From Pseudomonas asiatica (GTDB lineage: Bacteria > Pseudomonadota > Gammaproteobacteria > Pseudomonadales > Pseudomonadaceae): a stretch of 64,000 nucleotides of DNA. The DNA lies in the NCBI RefSeq assembly GCF_009932335.1, contig NZ_BLJF01000003.1, positions 496,001 to 560,000 of the forward strand, read 5' to 3'. Both the position numbers and the translations under genes were made by a program. The notes under the pieces are model-generated. The model was not told where the DNA came from and searched no databases. It saw nothing but the letters and a program-made list of their open reading frames with translations. Shown piece by piece: positions 1-8,871 of this stretch; positions within the stretch are counted from its first letter, which is position 1, and each line of letters opens with the position of its first letter.

Positions 1-251
1 ACGAGATGGTGCTGCGCTTCGAGTTCCCCGAGCGGCCGGGGGCGCTGTTCAACTTCCTCAACAAGCTGGGCGGGCGCTGGAACATTTCGATGTTCCACTA
101 CCGCAACCATGGCGCCGCTGACGGGCGCGTGGTGGCGGGGTTGCAGGTGCCGGAGGACGAGCGCCACATGGTGCCGGCGGCGCTGGCGAAGATCGGCTAC
201 CCGTACTGGGACGAAACCGACAACCCGGCTTACAAGCTGTTCCTGGGCTGA
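1..251 (+). CDS. ilvA: Threonine ammonia-lyase (biosynthetic), C-terminal fragment
   Basis: This is the 3' end of a gene that begins left of the window. The visible residues (FEFPERPGALFNFL, then NISMFHYRNHG) are the C-terminal ACT-like regulatory domain of biosynthetic threonine deaminase. That enzyme makes 2-oxobutanoate from threonine at the start of isoleucine synthesis and is inhibited by isoleucine through this domain. The protein ends NPAYKLFLG at a TGA at 249-251. The catalytic PLP domain is outside the window, so integrity cannot be judged. Confidence 0.9.
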   Translation, partial: EMVLRFEFPERPGALFNFLNKLGGRWNISMFHYRNHGAADGRVVAGLQVPEDERHMVPAALAKIGYPYWDETDNPAYKLFLG

Positions 252-283
252 GCGGCTAAGCTAAGCCAGATATCTCGCTTTTT

Positions 284-397
284 GTAGGAGCGGCCTTGTG
301 TCGCGATGGGCCGCAAGGCGGCCCCGGCAATGTGTGATCATGGCCGAGATCCCGGGGCCGCTTTTGCGGCCCTTTCGCGACACAAGGCCGCTCCTAC
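284..397. repeat. REP pair 1 (GTAGGAGC type, inverted)
   Basis: Two inverted copies of a core beginning GTAGGAGCGGCCTTGTGT (284-306, and its complement at 375-397) enclose about 70 bp. Each copy carries an adjacent mini-hairpin GGGCCGC-loop-GCGGCCC. The pair lies between the ilvA stop and the next start. It matches the repetitive extragenic palindromes typical of Pseudomonas putida and could act as a transcription end. Confidence 0.9.
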
Positions 398-446
398 AAG
401 GGTTAGGGGCTGCTGCAAAAATGGCCTGACAAAGGACAATTCGGAC

Positions 447-1310
447 ATGGAACACCTGACCACCCTCAAGACCCTGCACATCATCGCCACCGCGCTCCTG
501 CTGCTGGGTGCTCTGGGCCTGGCGCTCTGGACCGTGCGCGCCCGCCGCCAGGGCGATGCCGAGGCCTACGCCAAGCTGCTGCGTCGGCCGCTGGTGTTCG
601 TCTGGCTGGTGATGGGCCTGTGCCTGGTGAGCATGCCGTTCACCGGCTGGTGGCTGGTGCACCTGGTGGGCTGGCCGCTGGGGCAGACCTGGGTGCTGGC
701 GTCCAGCGTCATCTATACGCTGGGCGCGTTTGCCGTGTGGTGGCTGCTGGTGCGGTTGAACCGGCTGCGCAAGGCCGAGGTGGTGGGGCTGCGCTTTACC
801 TTGGCACTGGCGGTGTTCAGTGGGGTTTGCTTCCTGTCCATCGCCGGGCTGATGGGGGCCAAGCCGGTCTGTCAGCCTAGTGCTGTATGTACCGGCCTCT
901 TCGCGGGCGCGCCCGCTCCCACAGGTACGGCGCAGCCCTCCAGGCCTGTGGTGATCCCTGTGGGAGCGGGCATGCCCGCGAAGTGGCCGCTACAGGAAAA
1001 CCTCAATCCCGCAGCGAAACCACAGGCCACCCACGCATCTCGGCCTCCGCCCGCAGCTTCGGGTCGGGGTCCACCGCCACCGCATGCGCCACCCGCTGCA
1101 ACAGCGGCAAATCGTTCATCGAGTCGCTATAGAAATAGCTGTCCTCAAGGTCGAAGCCGTTTTCCAGCATCCAGCGCTCCAGCCGCGTCACCTTGCCTTC
1201 ACGGAAACACGGTATATCGGTACTACGCCCGGTATAGCGGCCATCACGCGTTTCGCATTCGGTCGCCAGCAACACGCGAACCCCCAGGCGCCGGGCAATC
1301 GGTGCGGTGA
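447..1310 (+). CDS. DUF2269-type integral membrane protein with apparent stop loss and long C-terminal extension
   Basis: From ATG 447 (AAAGGA upstream) the first 141 codons encode a compact four-helix membrane protein. Its segments lie near residues 8-30, 52-72, 80-105 and 113-135, and it resembles DUF2269 proteins; function is unknown. Families of this kind usually end about here. In this copy the frame continues through TGT (870-872), the REP pair at 892-990, and about 300 bp antisense to the HAD gene, stopping only at 1308-1310 (287 residues in all). The tail is proline, alanine and serine rich with no recognisable domain. A single base change from TGA to TGT at 872 would explain it; the ancestral stop is inferred, not seen. 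The functional part is probably 447-869. Confidence 0.65.
   Translation: MEHLTTLKTLHIIATALLLLGALGLALWTVRARRQGDAEAYAKLLRRPLVFVWLVMGLCLVSMPFTGWWLVHLVGWPLGQTWVLASSVIYTLGAFAVWWLLVRLNRLRKAEVVGLRFTLALAVFSGVCFLSIAGLMGAKPVCQPSAVCTGLFAGAPAPTGTAQPSRPVVIPVGAGMPAKWPLQENLNPAAKPQATHASRPPPAASGRGPPPPHAPPAATAANRSSSRYRNSCPQGRSRFPASSAPAASPCLHGNTVYRYYARYSGHHAFRIRSPATREPPGAGQSVR
892..990. repeat. REP pair 2 (GTGGGAGCGGG type, inverted)
   Basis: Inverted REP copies: CCGGCCTCTTCGCGGGCG followed by CCCGCTCCCACAGG, then CTGTGGGAGCGGGCATGCCC ending in CGCGAAGTGGCCG. The pair lies between the conserved end of the DUF2269 gene and the convergent HAD gene. It has been absorbed into the extended reading frame of the former. 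Confidence 0.85.
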
Positions 1311-1659
1311 CGAAGCGGTTGGTGGCGGTGATGATCACCAGCTGGTCGCCGGCCTCGCGGTGCTGCTGCAGCAAGGTCAGCGCCTTGGGCAGGATGATCG
1401 GCTCGATGCAGGCGCGCATGAAGTCGCGGTGCCATTCGTCGAGCTGGGCTACCGGTGTTGCCGCAAGGATTTCCATGGAAAAGGCCAGGTAGGCCTGCAG
1501 GTCCAGGGTGCCGTTCAGGTATTCCTGATAGAAGCCATCGTTGCGTTGCTTGTAGGTAACCGGGTCGAGGATGCCGCGCTGGCAAAGGTAGTCACCCCAG
1601 GCATGGTCGCTGTCGCCACCGAGGAGGGTATTGTCCAGGTCGAATAAAGCCAGGCGCAT
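1003..1659 (-). CDS. HAD-superfamily IB hydrolase (SerB-like phosphatase)
   Basis: The 218-residue protein starts [13 protein letters not shown], the HAD motif I with nucleophile Asp and acid Asp (DLDNT, residues 6-10). Motif II ITATN lies near the middle and motif [16 protein letters not shown], near residue 180, as in subfamily IB phosphatases related to phosphoserine phosphatase. The substrate is unknown. I chose the ATG at 1659 because motif I then lies at the N-terminus as usual; an upstream in-frame ATG at 1755 would add 32 unconserved residues. The gene is divergent from rppH and convergent with the DUF2269 gene, whose extended frame overlaps it antisense. Confidence 0.85.
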   Translation of the reverse strand: MRLALFDLDNTLLGGDSDHAWGDYLCQRGILDPVTYKQRNDGFYQEYLNGTLDLQAYLAFSMEILAATPVAQLDEWHRDFMRACIEPIILPKALTLLQQHREAGDQLVIITATNRFVTAPIARRLGVRVLLATECETRDGRYTGRSTDIPCFREGKVTRLERWMLENGFDLEDSYFYSDSMNDLPLLQRVAHAVAVDPDPKLRAEAEMRGWPVVSLRD

Positions 1660-1800
1660 CGCGGTCACTCGCATAAGCCACAGGGTAGGCCCGCAGAATA
1701 CGGAGTTTTCACGCTGCTGCACATAAGCTTGGCGGGCGCGTTGCTGCGCTCGCAAGCTTTGTGGAACAATGCGGTGACATGCGTTTGCGAGGTTGCTGCC

Positions 1801-2280
1801 GTGATCGACCCGGATGGTTTTCGCCCCAATGTCGGGATCATTCTCACGAATGATGCCGGGCAGGTGCTATGGGCTCGACGGATCAACCAGGATGCCTGGC
1901 AGTTTCCCCAGGGTGGCATCAACCCTGACGAGACGCCGGAAGATGCCCTGTACCGCGAGCTGAACGAAGAAGTTGGCCTTGAACGCGATGATGTGGAAAT
2001 TCTTGCCTGCACCCGTGGCTGGTTGCGTTATCGTTTACCCCAGCGACTGGTGCGTACGCATAGCCAGCCGCTGTGCATCGGCCAGAAGCAGAAATGGTTC
2101 CTGCTGCGTCTGGTCAGCAACGAACAACGGGTGCGGATGGACCTGACCGGCAAGCCGGAATTCGACGGCTGGCGCTGGGTCAGCTATTGGTACCCGCTGG
2201 GCCAGGTTGTGACATTCAAGCGCGAGGTCTACCGACGCGCCCTGAAAGAGCTAGCACCGCGTCTGCTGACGCGCGACTGA
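1801..2280 (+). CDS. rppH: RNA pyrophosphohydrolase RppH (Nudix)
   Basis: A 159-residue Nudix hydrolase that removes pyrophosphate from 5'-triphosphate mRNA ends and so primes RNase E decay. The Nudix box is complete near residues 38-60: GG, five residues, E, then RELNEEVGL. The start is GTG at 1801 ([13 protein letters not shown]), preceded by GCGAGG; this gives the usual family length. An ATG at 1729 in frame would add 24 unlikely residues. It lies 22 bp upstream of ptsP on the same strand, the arrangement usual in gammaproteobacteria. Confidence 0.95.
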   Translation: MIDPDGFRPNVGIILTNDAGQVLWARRINQDAWQFPQGGINPDETPEDALYRELNEEVGLERDDVEILACTRGWLRYRLPQRLVRTHSQPLCIGQKQKWFLLRLVSNEQRVRMDLTGKPEFDGWRWVSYWYPLGQVVTFKREVYRRALKELAPRLLTRD

Positions 2281-2302
2281 CGACGGAGTTCGACCCCGAG
2301 CC

Positions 2303-4582
2303 ATGCTCAATACGCTGCGCAAGATCGTCCAGGAAGTAAACTCCGCCAAAGATCTCAAGTCGGCGTTGGGGATCATTGTCTTGCGTGTCAAGGAGGCCAT
2401 GGGCAGCCAGGTCTGCTCGGTCTACCTGCTCGACCCGGAAACCAACCGCTTCGTGCTGATGGCCACCGAAGGCCTGAACAAGCGTTCCATCGGCAAGGTC
2501 AGCATGGCCCCCAACGAAGGCCTGGTCGGCCTGGTCGGTACCCGGGAAGAGCCGCTGAACCTGGAAAACGCTGCCGACCACCCGCGTTACCGCTACTTTG
2601 CCGAAACCGGCGAGGAAAAATTCGCCTCCTTCCTCGGTGCGCCGATTATCCACCACCGCCGCGTGGTCGGGGTATTGGTCATCCAGCAAAAGGAGCGCCG
2701 CCAGTTCGACGAGGGCGAAGAAGCCTTCCTGGTCACCATGAGCGCCCAGCTCGCAGGGGTTATCGCCCACGCCGAGGCTACTGGCTCGATCCGTGGCCTG
2801 GGCCGCCAGGGCAAGGGCATCCAGGAAGCGCGCTTCGTCGGCGTACCGGGCTCGCCTGGCGCCGCCGTGGGGCGCGCAGTGGTGATGCTACCGCCAGCCG
2901 ATCTGGAAGTGGTGCCGGACAAGACCGTCGATGACATCGACGCCGAACTGAAGCTGTTCCAGAACGCCCTCGAAGGTGTGCGCGACGATATGCGCAAGCT
3001 GTCGGCCAAGCTGGCCACCCAGCTGCGCCCGGAGGAGCGTGCACTGTTCGATGTGTACCTGATGATGCTCGAAGACGCGGCTCTGGGCGGTGAGGTGACC
3101 GAAGTCATCAAGACCGGCCAGTGGGCCCAGGGCGCACTGCGCCAGGTGGTGGGCGAGCACGTCAACCGCTTCGAGCTGATGGACGATGACTACCTGCGCG
3201 AGCGCGCCTCCGACGTCAAGGACCTGGGCCGGCGCCTGCTGGCCTACCTGCAGGAAGCCCGCGCGCAGTCGCTGGTGTATGCCGACAACACCATCCTGGT
3301 CAGTGAAGAGCTGACCCCGGCGATGCTCGGCGAAGTGCCTGAAGGCAAGCTGGTCGGCCTGGTCTCGGTACTGGGCTCGGGCAACTCCCACGTCGCCATC
3401 CTGGCTCGCGCCATGGGCATCCCCACGGTGATGGGCCTGGTCGATTTGCCTTATTCCAAGGTCGACGGCATCGAGATGATCGTCGACGGCTACAAGGGCG
3501 AGGTGTTCACCAACCCCAGCGAAGTGCTGCGCAAGCAGTACAGCGACGTGGTCGAGGAGGAGCGCCAGCTGGCCCAGGGCCTGGATGCCCTGCGCGAACT
3601 GCCGTGCGTTACCCCGGACGGCCACCGCATGCCGCTGTGGGTCAACACCGGCCTGCTCGCCGACGTGGCCCGTGCCCAGCAGCGTGGCGCCGAAGGGGTG
3701 GGGCTGTACCGCACCGAAGTGCCGTTCATGATCAACCAGCGCTTCCCCAGCGAGAAAGAGCAGCTGGCCATCTACCGCGAGCAGCTGGCGGCCTTCCACC
3801 CGCTGCCGGTGACCATGCGTACCCTCGACATCGGTGGCGACAAGTCGCTGTCGTACTTCCCGATCAAGGAAGAAAACCCGTTCCTCGGCTGGCGCGGCAT
3901 CCGCGTCACCCTCGACCACCCGGAAATCTTCCTGGTTCAGACCCGCGCCATGCTCAAGGCCAGCGAGGGGCTGAACAACCTGCGTATCCTGCTGCCGATG
4001 ATTTCCGGCATCCATGAGCTGGAAGAGGCGCTGCACCTGATCCACCGCGCCTGGGGCGAGGTGCGTGACGAAGGCACCGATGTGCCGATGCCACCAGTTG
4101 GCGTGATGGTGGAAATTCCTGCGGCGGTTTACCAGACCAAGGAGCTGGCGCGGCAGGTGGACTTCCTGTCGGTCGGTTCCAACGACCTGACCCAGTACCT
4201 GCTGGCGGTGGACCGCAACAACCCGCGGGTCGCCGACCTGTACGACTACCTGCACCCGGCGGTGTTGCAGGCGCTGAACACGGTGGTGCGCGACGCCCAT
4301 GGCGAAGGCAAGCCGGTGAGTATCTGCGGTGAGATGGCCGGTGACCCGGCAGCGGCGATCCTGTTGATGGCCATGGGCTTCGACAGTCTGTCGATGAACG
4401 CCACCAACCTGCCGAAGGTGAAGTGGATGCTGCGCCAGATCAACCTGGTCAAGGCCAAGGAATTGCTGACCGAGGCACTGAGCCATGACAACCCGCAGGT
4501 TATCCACAGCTCGCTGCAACTGGCCCTGAAAAACCTTGGGTTGGCGCGGATGATCGGGCCTGGGGCCAATAAGACCCTCTGA
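2303..4582 (+). CDS. ptsP: Phosphoenolpyruvate-protein phosphotransferase PtsP (EI-Ntr)
   Basis: Enzyme I of the nitrogen-related phosphotransferase system takes phosphate from PEP and passes it to NPr and then EIIA-Ntr (PtsN). The 759-residue protein has the expected order: an N-terminal GAF domain (about 1-160), a swivelling phosphohistidine domain with the GSGNSHVAILARAMGIP stretch (catalytic His near residue 360), and the PEP-binding TIM barrel with RTLDIGGDKSLSYFP and the catalytic CGEMAGDP loop near the C-terminus. Length and domains are intact. It follows rppH by 22 bp and ends before a REP pair. Confidence 0.97.
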   Translation: MLNTLRKIVQEVNSAKDLKSALGIIVLRVKEAMGSQVCSVYLLDPETNRFVLMATEGLNKRSIGKVSMAPNEGLVGLVGTREEPLNLENAADHPRYRYFAETGEEKFASFLGAPIIHHRRVVGVLVIQQKERRQFDEGEEAFLVTMSAQLAGVIAHAEATGSIRGLGRQGKGIQEARFVGVPGSPGAAVGRAVVMLPPADLEVVPDKTVDDIDAELKLFQNALEGVRDDMRKLSAKLATQLRPEERALFDVYLMMLEDAALGGEVTEVIKTGQWAQGALRQVVGEHVNRFELMDDDYLRERASDVKDLGRRLLAYLQEARAQSLVYADNTILVSEELTPAMLGEVPEGKLVGLVSVLGSGNSHVAILARAMGIPTVMGLVDLPYSKVDGIEMIVDGYKGEVFTNPSEVLRKQYSDVVEEERQLAQGLDALRELPCVTPDGHRMPLWVNTGLLADVARAQQRGAEGVGLYRTEVPFMINQRFPSEKEQLAIYREQLAAFHPLPVTMRTLDIGGDKSLSYFPIKEENPFLGWRGIRVTLDHPEIFLVQTRAMLKASEGLNNLRILLPMISGIHELEEALHLIHRAWGEVRDEGTDVPMPPVGVMVEIPAAVYQTKELARQVDFLSVGSNDLTQYLLAVDRNNPRVADLYDYLHPAVLQALNTVVRDAHGEGKPVSICGEMAGDPAAAILLMAMGFDSLSMNATNLPKVKWMLRQINLVKAKELLTEALSHDNPQVIHSSLQLALKNLGLARMIGPGANKTL

Positions 4583-4598
4583 ATGCGGGGTGCCTGTT

Positions 4599-4704
4599 CC
4601 GGCCTCTTCGCGGGTTTGTGGGAGCGGGCGTGCCCGCGAAGCAGGCGACTCGCTGTATGGCACCGGCTTCGCCGGTGTTCGCGGGCTCGCCCGCTCCCAC
4701 AAAG
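4599..4704. repeat. REP cluster 3 (GTGGGAGCGGG type)
   Basis: Three palindromic units between the convergent ptsP and NRDE genes: CCGGCCTCTTCGCGGG, TGTGGGAGCGGGCGTGCCCG, and GTTCGCGGGCTCGCCCGC before CTCCCACAA. A small hairpin (ACCGGCTTCGCCGGT) sits in the middle. The cluster can plausibly terminate both genes. Confidence 0.85.
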
Positions 4705-4717
4705 GCCAGCACAGTGC

Positions 4718-5464
4718 TCAGACCGAAAGCTCAACTTCCCCCAAGTGCCCGCCAAATGGCCCAAAACTGCGCTCAATAAGCCGCCTTTTCCCCTGATCAT
4801 CCACTATCAGCACCGTGCTCGCCCGCGTCCCGTAGTTCTGGCTGGCAATGAACACGCTCGACAGCAACTTCTCGGTCGCCAACCCCACGCCCGTCTCCGG
4901 CAACTCGCCCTCCGGCGCCGGTTCGGCATCGGCCAGCAACGCTAGCAAGCGCTGTGGCTCTGGCGTTTCCAGTAACCCTTCCAGCCCACTGCGCGCCTTC
5001 ACCAGCTTCGGCCAAGGCGTATCTAGCCCGGCATTGGAAAGCCCGTAAACCCCGGCCTCCAGCAAGCGCGGCGCCGCGTCTTGGGCATGCAGGTAGCCCA
5101 ACTGCCGTCCATCGCCCACCAGCAGGTTGAACCCTGAATATTGCCTGCTGCGGCTGGCCACCTGGTCCAGATAGGCCTCGACCCCCAACTCCCCCTGCAG
5201 ATACGCCGCCACCAGCTCGCCCCGCGAGCGTGGCCCCAGTGCCTGCGCCGGGTCGCGAATATTGGTCAGCGCCGCGAACCGCCCCTGCGGGCCGACGCCC
5301 AGCCAGGTGCCGCCGGCTTCCAGGTCGCGCCCGGCATATACCCCGGGTGCATCCTCCCAGGCCGCCAGGGCCTGGGTGGGGCGGGCATAGAACTCATCGC
5401 GGTTGGCCGCCACGATCAGCGGCAGGGCGTGCCCCGGCCGCCAGGCGAATACGATCAGGCACAT
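4718..5464 (-). CDS. NRDE family protein (Ntn-like, TANGO2-related)
   Basis: The 248-residue protein begins MCLIVFAWRPGH and contains AANRDEFYARPT, the NRDE signature that names the family. Cys2 would be the N-terminal nucleophile after Met removal, as in Ntn hydrolases, but no reaction is established; eukaryotic TANGO2 is a distant relative. The ATG at 5464 puts the conserved MC at the N-terminus; an upstream ATG at 5518 is not supported. It is divergent from the TSUP permease gene and convergent with ptsP. Confidence 0.88.
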   Translation of the reverse strand: MCLIVFAWRPGHALPLIVAANRDEFYARPTQALAAWEDAPGVYAGRDLEAGGTWLGVGPQGRFAALTNIRDPAQALGPRSRGELVAAYLQGELGVEAYLDQVASRSRQYSGFNLLVGDGRQLGYLHAQDAAPRLLEAGVYGLSNAGLDTPWPKLVKARSGLEGLLETPEPQRLLALLADAEPAPEGELPETGVGLATEKLLSSVFIASQNYGTRASTVLIVDDQGKRRLIERSFGPFGGHLGEVELSV

Positions 5465-5592
5465 CTGTCGGGCCTCCGTTTTTTCGCCACTGTACCCACA
5501 GCGGCAGGGAGGATCCATCCTGACACACTGTTCACTAGAGCCCCGAGCCCGGCTTCCGTTACCATGCCGGATTGTTTTCTCGGGGAAGACGA

Positions 5593-6375
5593 ATGGAATT
5601 CGTGCTCTATCTGCTGTTGGGCGCCTGCGCCGGTGTGCTGGCCGGGCTGTTCGGCGTGGGCGGCGGTATCATCATCGTGCCGGTGCTGGTGTTCAGCTTC
5701 ACCTTGCAGGGTTTCGATGCCTCGGTGCTGACCCACCTGGCTGTCGGTACGTCGCTGGCAACCATCGTTTTCACCTCGATCAACGCCGTGCTCGAGCACC
5801 ATCGCAAGGGCGCGGTGCAATGGCCGATCTTCGCCTGGATGACCCTCGGCATCCTCCTTGGGGCCGGTGTCGGCGCCAAGACCGCCTCGCTGATACAGGG
5901 GCCGTTGCTGCAAAAGATCATCGGTGTGTTCGCCCTGGTCATCGCCGCGCAGATGGCCCTGGACCTCAAACCCAAGGCCAGTCGTGGCATCCCCGGCAAG
6001 CCCGCGCTGATCGGTGCAGGTGGGGTGATCGGCTGGGCTTCGGCCATTTTCGGCATCGGCGGCGGTTCGCTGACCGTGCCGTTCCTGACCTGGCGCAGCC
6101 TGCCCATGCAGCAGGCAGTGGCCACGTCTTCGGCCTGTGGCCTGCCCATTGCCTTGGCCAGTGCCCTGAGTTTCATGCTGCTGGGTTGGCACGAGCAGCA
6201 CCTGCCGGCCCACAGCCTGGGTTACGTGTACCTGCCGGCGCTGCTCGGCATTGCCGTGACCAGCATGTTTTTCGCCCGCTTCGGCGCGCGCCTGGCGCAC
6301 AAGCTGTCGCCACGTTTGTTGAAACGCCTGTTCGCAGCCCTGCTGTTCTGTGTCGGCCTCAGCTTTTTGATTTGA
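5593..6375 (+). CDS. Sulfite exporter TauE/SafE (TSUP) family permease
   Basis: A 260-residue inner-membrane protein with about eight hydrophobic segments and the duplicated TSUP hallmark: [15 protein letters not shown] in the first half and [16 protein letters not shown] in the second. Family members move small sulfur-containing or organic anions; the substrate here is unknown. ATG 5593 follows GGGGAA at good spacing. It sits 16 bp upstream of lgt on the same strand, so the two are probably cotranscribed. Confidence 0.9.
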   Translation: MEFVLYLLLGACAGVLAGLFGVGGGIIIVPVLVFSFTLQGFDASVLTHLAVGTSLATIVFTSINAVLEHHRKGAVQWPIFAWMTLGILLGAGVGAKTASLIQGPLLQKIIGVFALVIAAQMALDLKPKASRGIPGKPALIGAGGVIGWASAIFGIGGGSLTVPFLTWRSLPMQQAVATSSACGLPIALASALSFMLLGWHEQHLPAHSLGYVYLPALLGIAVTSMFFARFGARLAHKLSPRLLKRLFAALLFCVGLSFLI

Positions 6376-6391
6376 ATCGAGAGGAAGTTCC

Positions 6392-7198
6392 ATGCTGCCT
6401 TACCCGCAGATAGACCCCGTGGCCGTGGCCATCGGGCCGCTGAAAATCCATTGGTACGGCCTGATGTACCTGGTCGGCATCGGCGGTGCCTGGCTGCTCG
6501 CCTCGCGCCGGCTGAACCGCTTCGACCCCACCTGGACGCGCGAAAAGCTCTCCGACCTGGTGTTCTGGCTGTCGATGGGTGTGATCGTCGGTGGTCGCCT
6601 GGGCTACGTGCTTTTCTACGACCTGCACGCCTACCTGGCCAATCCGACGCTGATCTTCGAAGTGTGGAAGGGTGGCATGTCGTTCCACGGCGGTTTCATC
6701 GGCGTGATGCTGGCGGCCTTGTGGTTCGGCAAGCGCAACAACAAGTCGTTCTTCGAGCTGATGGACTTTGTCGCCCCGCTGGTGCCGATCGGCCTGGGGG
6801 CCGGGCGCATCGGCAACTTCATCAACGCCGAGCTGTGGGGCAAGGCCACCGACGTGCCATGGGCGATGGTCTTCCCGCCGTTCAGCGACCCGGCGCAGCT
6901 GCCGCGTCACCCATCGCAGCTTTACCAGTTCGCACTCGAAGGTGTGGCGCTGTTCCTGATCCTCTGGGCGTTCTCGCGCAAGCCGCGGCCGACCATGGCG
7001 GTATCCGGCATGTTCGCGCTGTTCTACGGTATCTTCCGCTTCATCGTCGAATTCGTCCGCGTACCGGATGCCCAGCTTGGCTACCTGGCCTGGGGCTGGC
7101 TGACCATGGGTCAGATTCTGTGCGTGCCGATGATCCTGGCTGGCCTTGGCCTGATCTGGTGGGCTTATAATCGCAAGCCTACGGCGAAACCCGCCTGA
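6392..7198 (+). CDS. lgt: Prolipoprotein diacylglyceryl transferase
   Basis: Lgt transfers diacylglycerol from phosphatidylglycerol to the lipobox cysteine of prolipoproteins in the inner membrane, the first step of lipoprotein maturation. The 268-residue polytopic protein has the N-terminal [12 protein letters not shown] stretch, the HGGFIGV motif around the conserved His near residue 103, and the Lgt signature [13 protein letters not shown] near residues 140-152, followed by RHPSQLY. GAGAGGAAG precedes the ATG. An intrinsic terminator follows directly. Confidence 0.97.
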   Translation: MLPYPQIDPVAVAIGPLKIHWYGLMYLVGIGGAWLLASRRLNRFDPTWTREKLSDLVFWLSMGVIVGGRLGYVLFYDLHAYLANPTLIFEVWKGGMSFHGGFIGVMLAALWFGKRNNKSFFELMDFVAPLVPIGLGAGRIGNFINAELWGKATDVPWAMVFPPFSDPAQLPRHPSQLYQFALEGVALFLILWAFSRKPRPTMAVSGMFALFYGIFRFIVEFVRVPDAQLGYLAWGWLTMGQILCVPMILAGLGLIWWAYNRKPTAKPA

Positions 7199-7206
7199 TT
7201 AATCCC

Positions 7207-7235
7207 ACGGCAGGGGCGATCCCCCTGCCGTTTTT
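7207..7235 (+). terminator. Intrinsic terminator after lgt
   Basis: A 10-bp perfect stem ACGGCAGGGG / CCCCTGCCGT (7207-7216 with 7222-7231) with a 5-nt loop is followed by a T-run. It separates lgt from thyA, which starts 15 bp later, and suggests that thyA depends on read-through or a promoter inside lgt. Confidence 0.88.
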
Positions 7236-7249
7236 GCTACAGGTAAGCC

Positions 7250-8221
7250 ATGAAACAGTATCTGGACCTGGTCCGCGACGTCATCGACAACGGCACGCTG
7301 CAGGGCAACCGCACCGGCATCCGCACCATCAGCCTGCCGGGCGCCATGCTGCGTTTCGACTTGCAGAAGGGCTTCCCGGCCATTACCACGCGCAAACTGG
7401 CGTTCAAGTCGGCGATCGGTGAAATGGTCGGTTTCCTGCGTGGCGTGAAGAACGCCGGTGAATTCCGCGAACTGGGCTGCAAGGTCTGGGACCAGAACGC
7501 CAACGAGAACGCCCAGTGGCTGGCCAACCCGTTCCGCCAGGGCCATGACGACCTGGGCGAGATCTACGGCGTGCAATGGCGCCAGTGGCCGGGCTACAAG
7601 CGCATCCCGCTGAGCAACCCGGCGGCCATCGAAATGGCCGAGAAGGCGGGCTTCCGCCGCATCGCCCAGGACGAGGAGGACGGCGTCGCGTTCGTCATCC
7701 TGTACAAGGCCATCGACCAGGTGCGCCAGTGCCTGGACACCATCGCCAACGACCCGGGCAGCCGCCGTATCCTGTTCCACGGCTGGAACTGTGCGCAGCT
7801 GGACGAAATGGCCCTGCCGCCGTGCCACCTGCTGTACCAGTTCCACCCGAACGTTGAGACCAGGGAAATCTCCCTGACCCTCTACATCCGCTCGAACGAC
7901 CTGGGCCTGGGTACGCCGTTCAACCTCACCGAAGGCGCGGCGCTGCTGTCGCTGTTCGGCCGCCTGACCGGCTACACCCCGCGCTGGTTCACCTACTTCA
8001 TCGGCGATGCCCATGTGTATGAAAATCATCTGGACATGCTCAACGAGCAGCTCAAGCGTGAGCCGCTGGAGGCGCCGAAGCTGGTGATCAGCGACCGCGT
8101 GCCGGCGTTTGCCGAGACGGGCAAGTACGAGCCGGAGTGGCTGGAGAAGATCGAGCCGAGCGATTTCTGGCTGGAAGGGTATGAGCACCATGCGCCGATG
8201 ACGGCGCCGATGGCGGTGTGA
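7250..8221 (+). CDS. thyA: Thymidylate synthase (long form)
   Basis: ThyA methylates dUMP to dTMP using methylene-tetrahydrofolate; the dihydrofolate produced is recycled by FolA, encoded at 19.6 kb. The 323-residue protein has the N-terminal dUMP-phosphate Arg region (GNRTGIRT), the catalytic Cys near residue 192 in [10 protein letters not shown], and the [12 protein letters not shown] motif. It is about 60 residues longer than the E. coli enzyme: residues about 112-160 form an insertion ([20 protein letters not shown] onwards) in the small-domain region. Long ThyA forms are known in several bacteria, so this is probably a lineage feature. Confidence 0.96.
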   Translation: MKQYLDLVRDVIDNGTLQGNRTGIRTISLPGAMLRFDLQKGFPAITTRKLAFKSAIGEMVGFLRGVKNAGEFRELGCKVWDQNANENAQWLANPFRQGHDDLGEIYGVQWRQWPGYKRIPLSNPAAIEMAEKAGFRRIAQDEEDGVAFVILYKAIDQVRQCLDTIANDPGSRRILFHGWNCAQLDEMALPPCHLLYQFHPNVETREISLTLYIRSNDLGLGTPFNLTEGAALLSLFGRLTGYTPRWFTYFIGDAHVYENHLDMLNEQLKREPLEAPKLVISDRVPAFAETGKYEPEWLEKIEPSDFWLEGYEHHAPMTAPMAV

Positions 8222-8231
8222 TGTTCTAGAT

Positions 8232-8340
8232 TGCCGGGGGCGCTTTGCGCCCCTTTCGCGACACAAGGCCGCTCCTACAGGAGATCGCGTAGCCTGTAGG
8301 AGCGGCCTTGTGTCGCGATGGGCTGCAAAGCAGCCCCAAA
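8232..8340. repeat. REP pair 4 (GTAGGAGC type, inverted)
   Basis: Two inverted cores (complement at 8256-8278, direct at 8296-8318) each carry a mini-hairpin: GGGGCGC-AAA-GCGCCCC on one arm and GGGCTGC-AAA-GCAGCCC on the other. The pair lies between convergent thyA and cadR. Confidence 0.9.
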
Positions 8341-8343
8341 ATC

Positions 8344-8787
8344 TCAATGCCCATGACTTCGCCCCACATGCGAATGCTCGGTTTCCGGCACCGATACCGC
8401 CCCGTTCGTCTCCAGTTGCTGCAAGATCGCACACTCCGCCCCTTGCGCATTGCAGCGCCGCCGCAGCTCCACCAGCTGTTCCTGCAGCGCCACCAGGCCA
8501 TCGATCCTAGCCTGCACATGCTCGATATGTTCGTCGATCAGCGCATTGACGCTGCCGCACGAATCATCGGGGCTGTCGCGCAGGCGTAGCAGGCTGCGGA
8601 TTTCATCCAGGGTCATGTCCAGGGTGCGGCAGTTGCGGATGAAGGTAAGCCGCTCGACGTGGGCCTGGGTGTACAGCCGGTAGTTGCCGTCGCTGCGTGC
8701 CGGCTCCGGCAGCAGCTGTTCACGCTCGTAGTAGCGGATGGTTTCCACGGCGCAGTCGGTGGCTTTGGCCAGTTCTCCGATCTTCAT
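8344..8787 (-). CDS. cadR: Cd(II)/Zn/Pb-responsive MerR-family regulator CadR
   Basis: A 147-residue MerR activator. The N-terminal winged helix (MKIGELAKATDCAVETIRYYE) is followed by a long dimerisation helix and a metal-binding C-terminal part. The three cysteines of characterised CadR proteins are present at exactly C77, C112 and C119, and the His-rich tail (HSHVGRSHGH) that forms a second metal site is complete. It is divergent from cadA, with the operator between them, so it should twist the cadA promoter open when cadmium binds. ATG 8787 is fixed by the conserved N-terminus. The same frame stays open for 3.7 kb antisense to cadA and lysR, which is a composition artefact. Confidence 0.95.
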   Translation of the reverse strand: MKIGELAKATDCAVETIRYYEREQLLPEPARSDGNYRLYTQAHVERLTFIRNCRTLDMTLDEIRSLLRLRDSPDDSCGSVNALIDEHIEHVQARIDGLVALQEQLVELRRRCNAQGAECAILQQLETNGAVSVPETEHSHVGRSHGH

Positions 8788-8810
8788 CACGAAATTCTCC
8801 AGCAAGTGGC

Positions 8811-8842
8811 TTGACCCTATAGTGGCTACAGGGTGTTCACTT
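8811..8842 (+). promoter_or_regulatory. CadR operator and cadA promoter
   Basis: The -35 TTGACC (8811-8816) is separated by about 20 bp from a weak -10 (TTCACT, 8837-8842), the stretched spacing typical of MerR-controlled promoters. Inside the spacer is the near-perfect dyad ACCCTATAG-TGG-CTACAGGGT (8814-8834, one mismatched pair). This is the classic site where a MerR dimer underwinds the DNA. cadR begins 24 bp to the left on the other strand, so autoregulation is likely. Confidence 0.88.
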
Positions 8843-8871
8843 GGCAACAGGCTCAAATTAAGGATGACCCC

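Noticed and set aside
2888..4702. 604-codon minus-strand ORF opposite ptsP
   Set aside because: Antisense of an intact, fully recognisable ptsP; composition is the usual His/Gln/Val-rich shadow, with no domain and no ribosome site.
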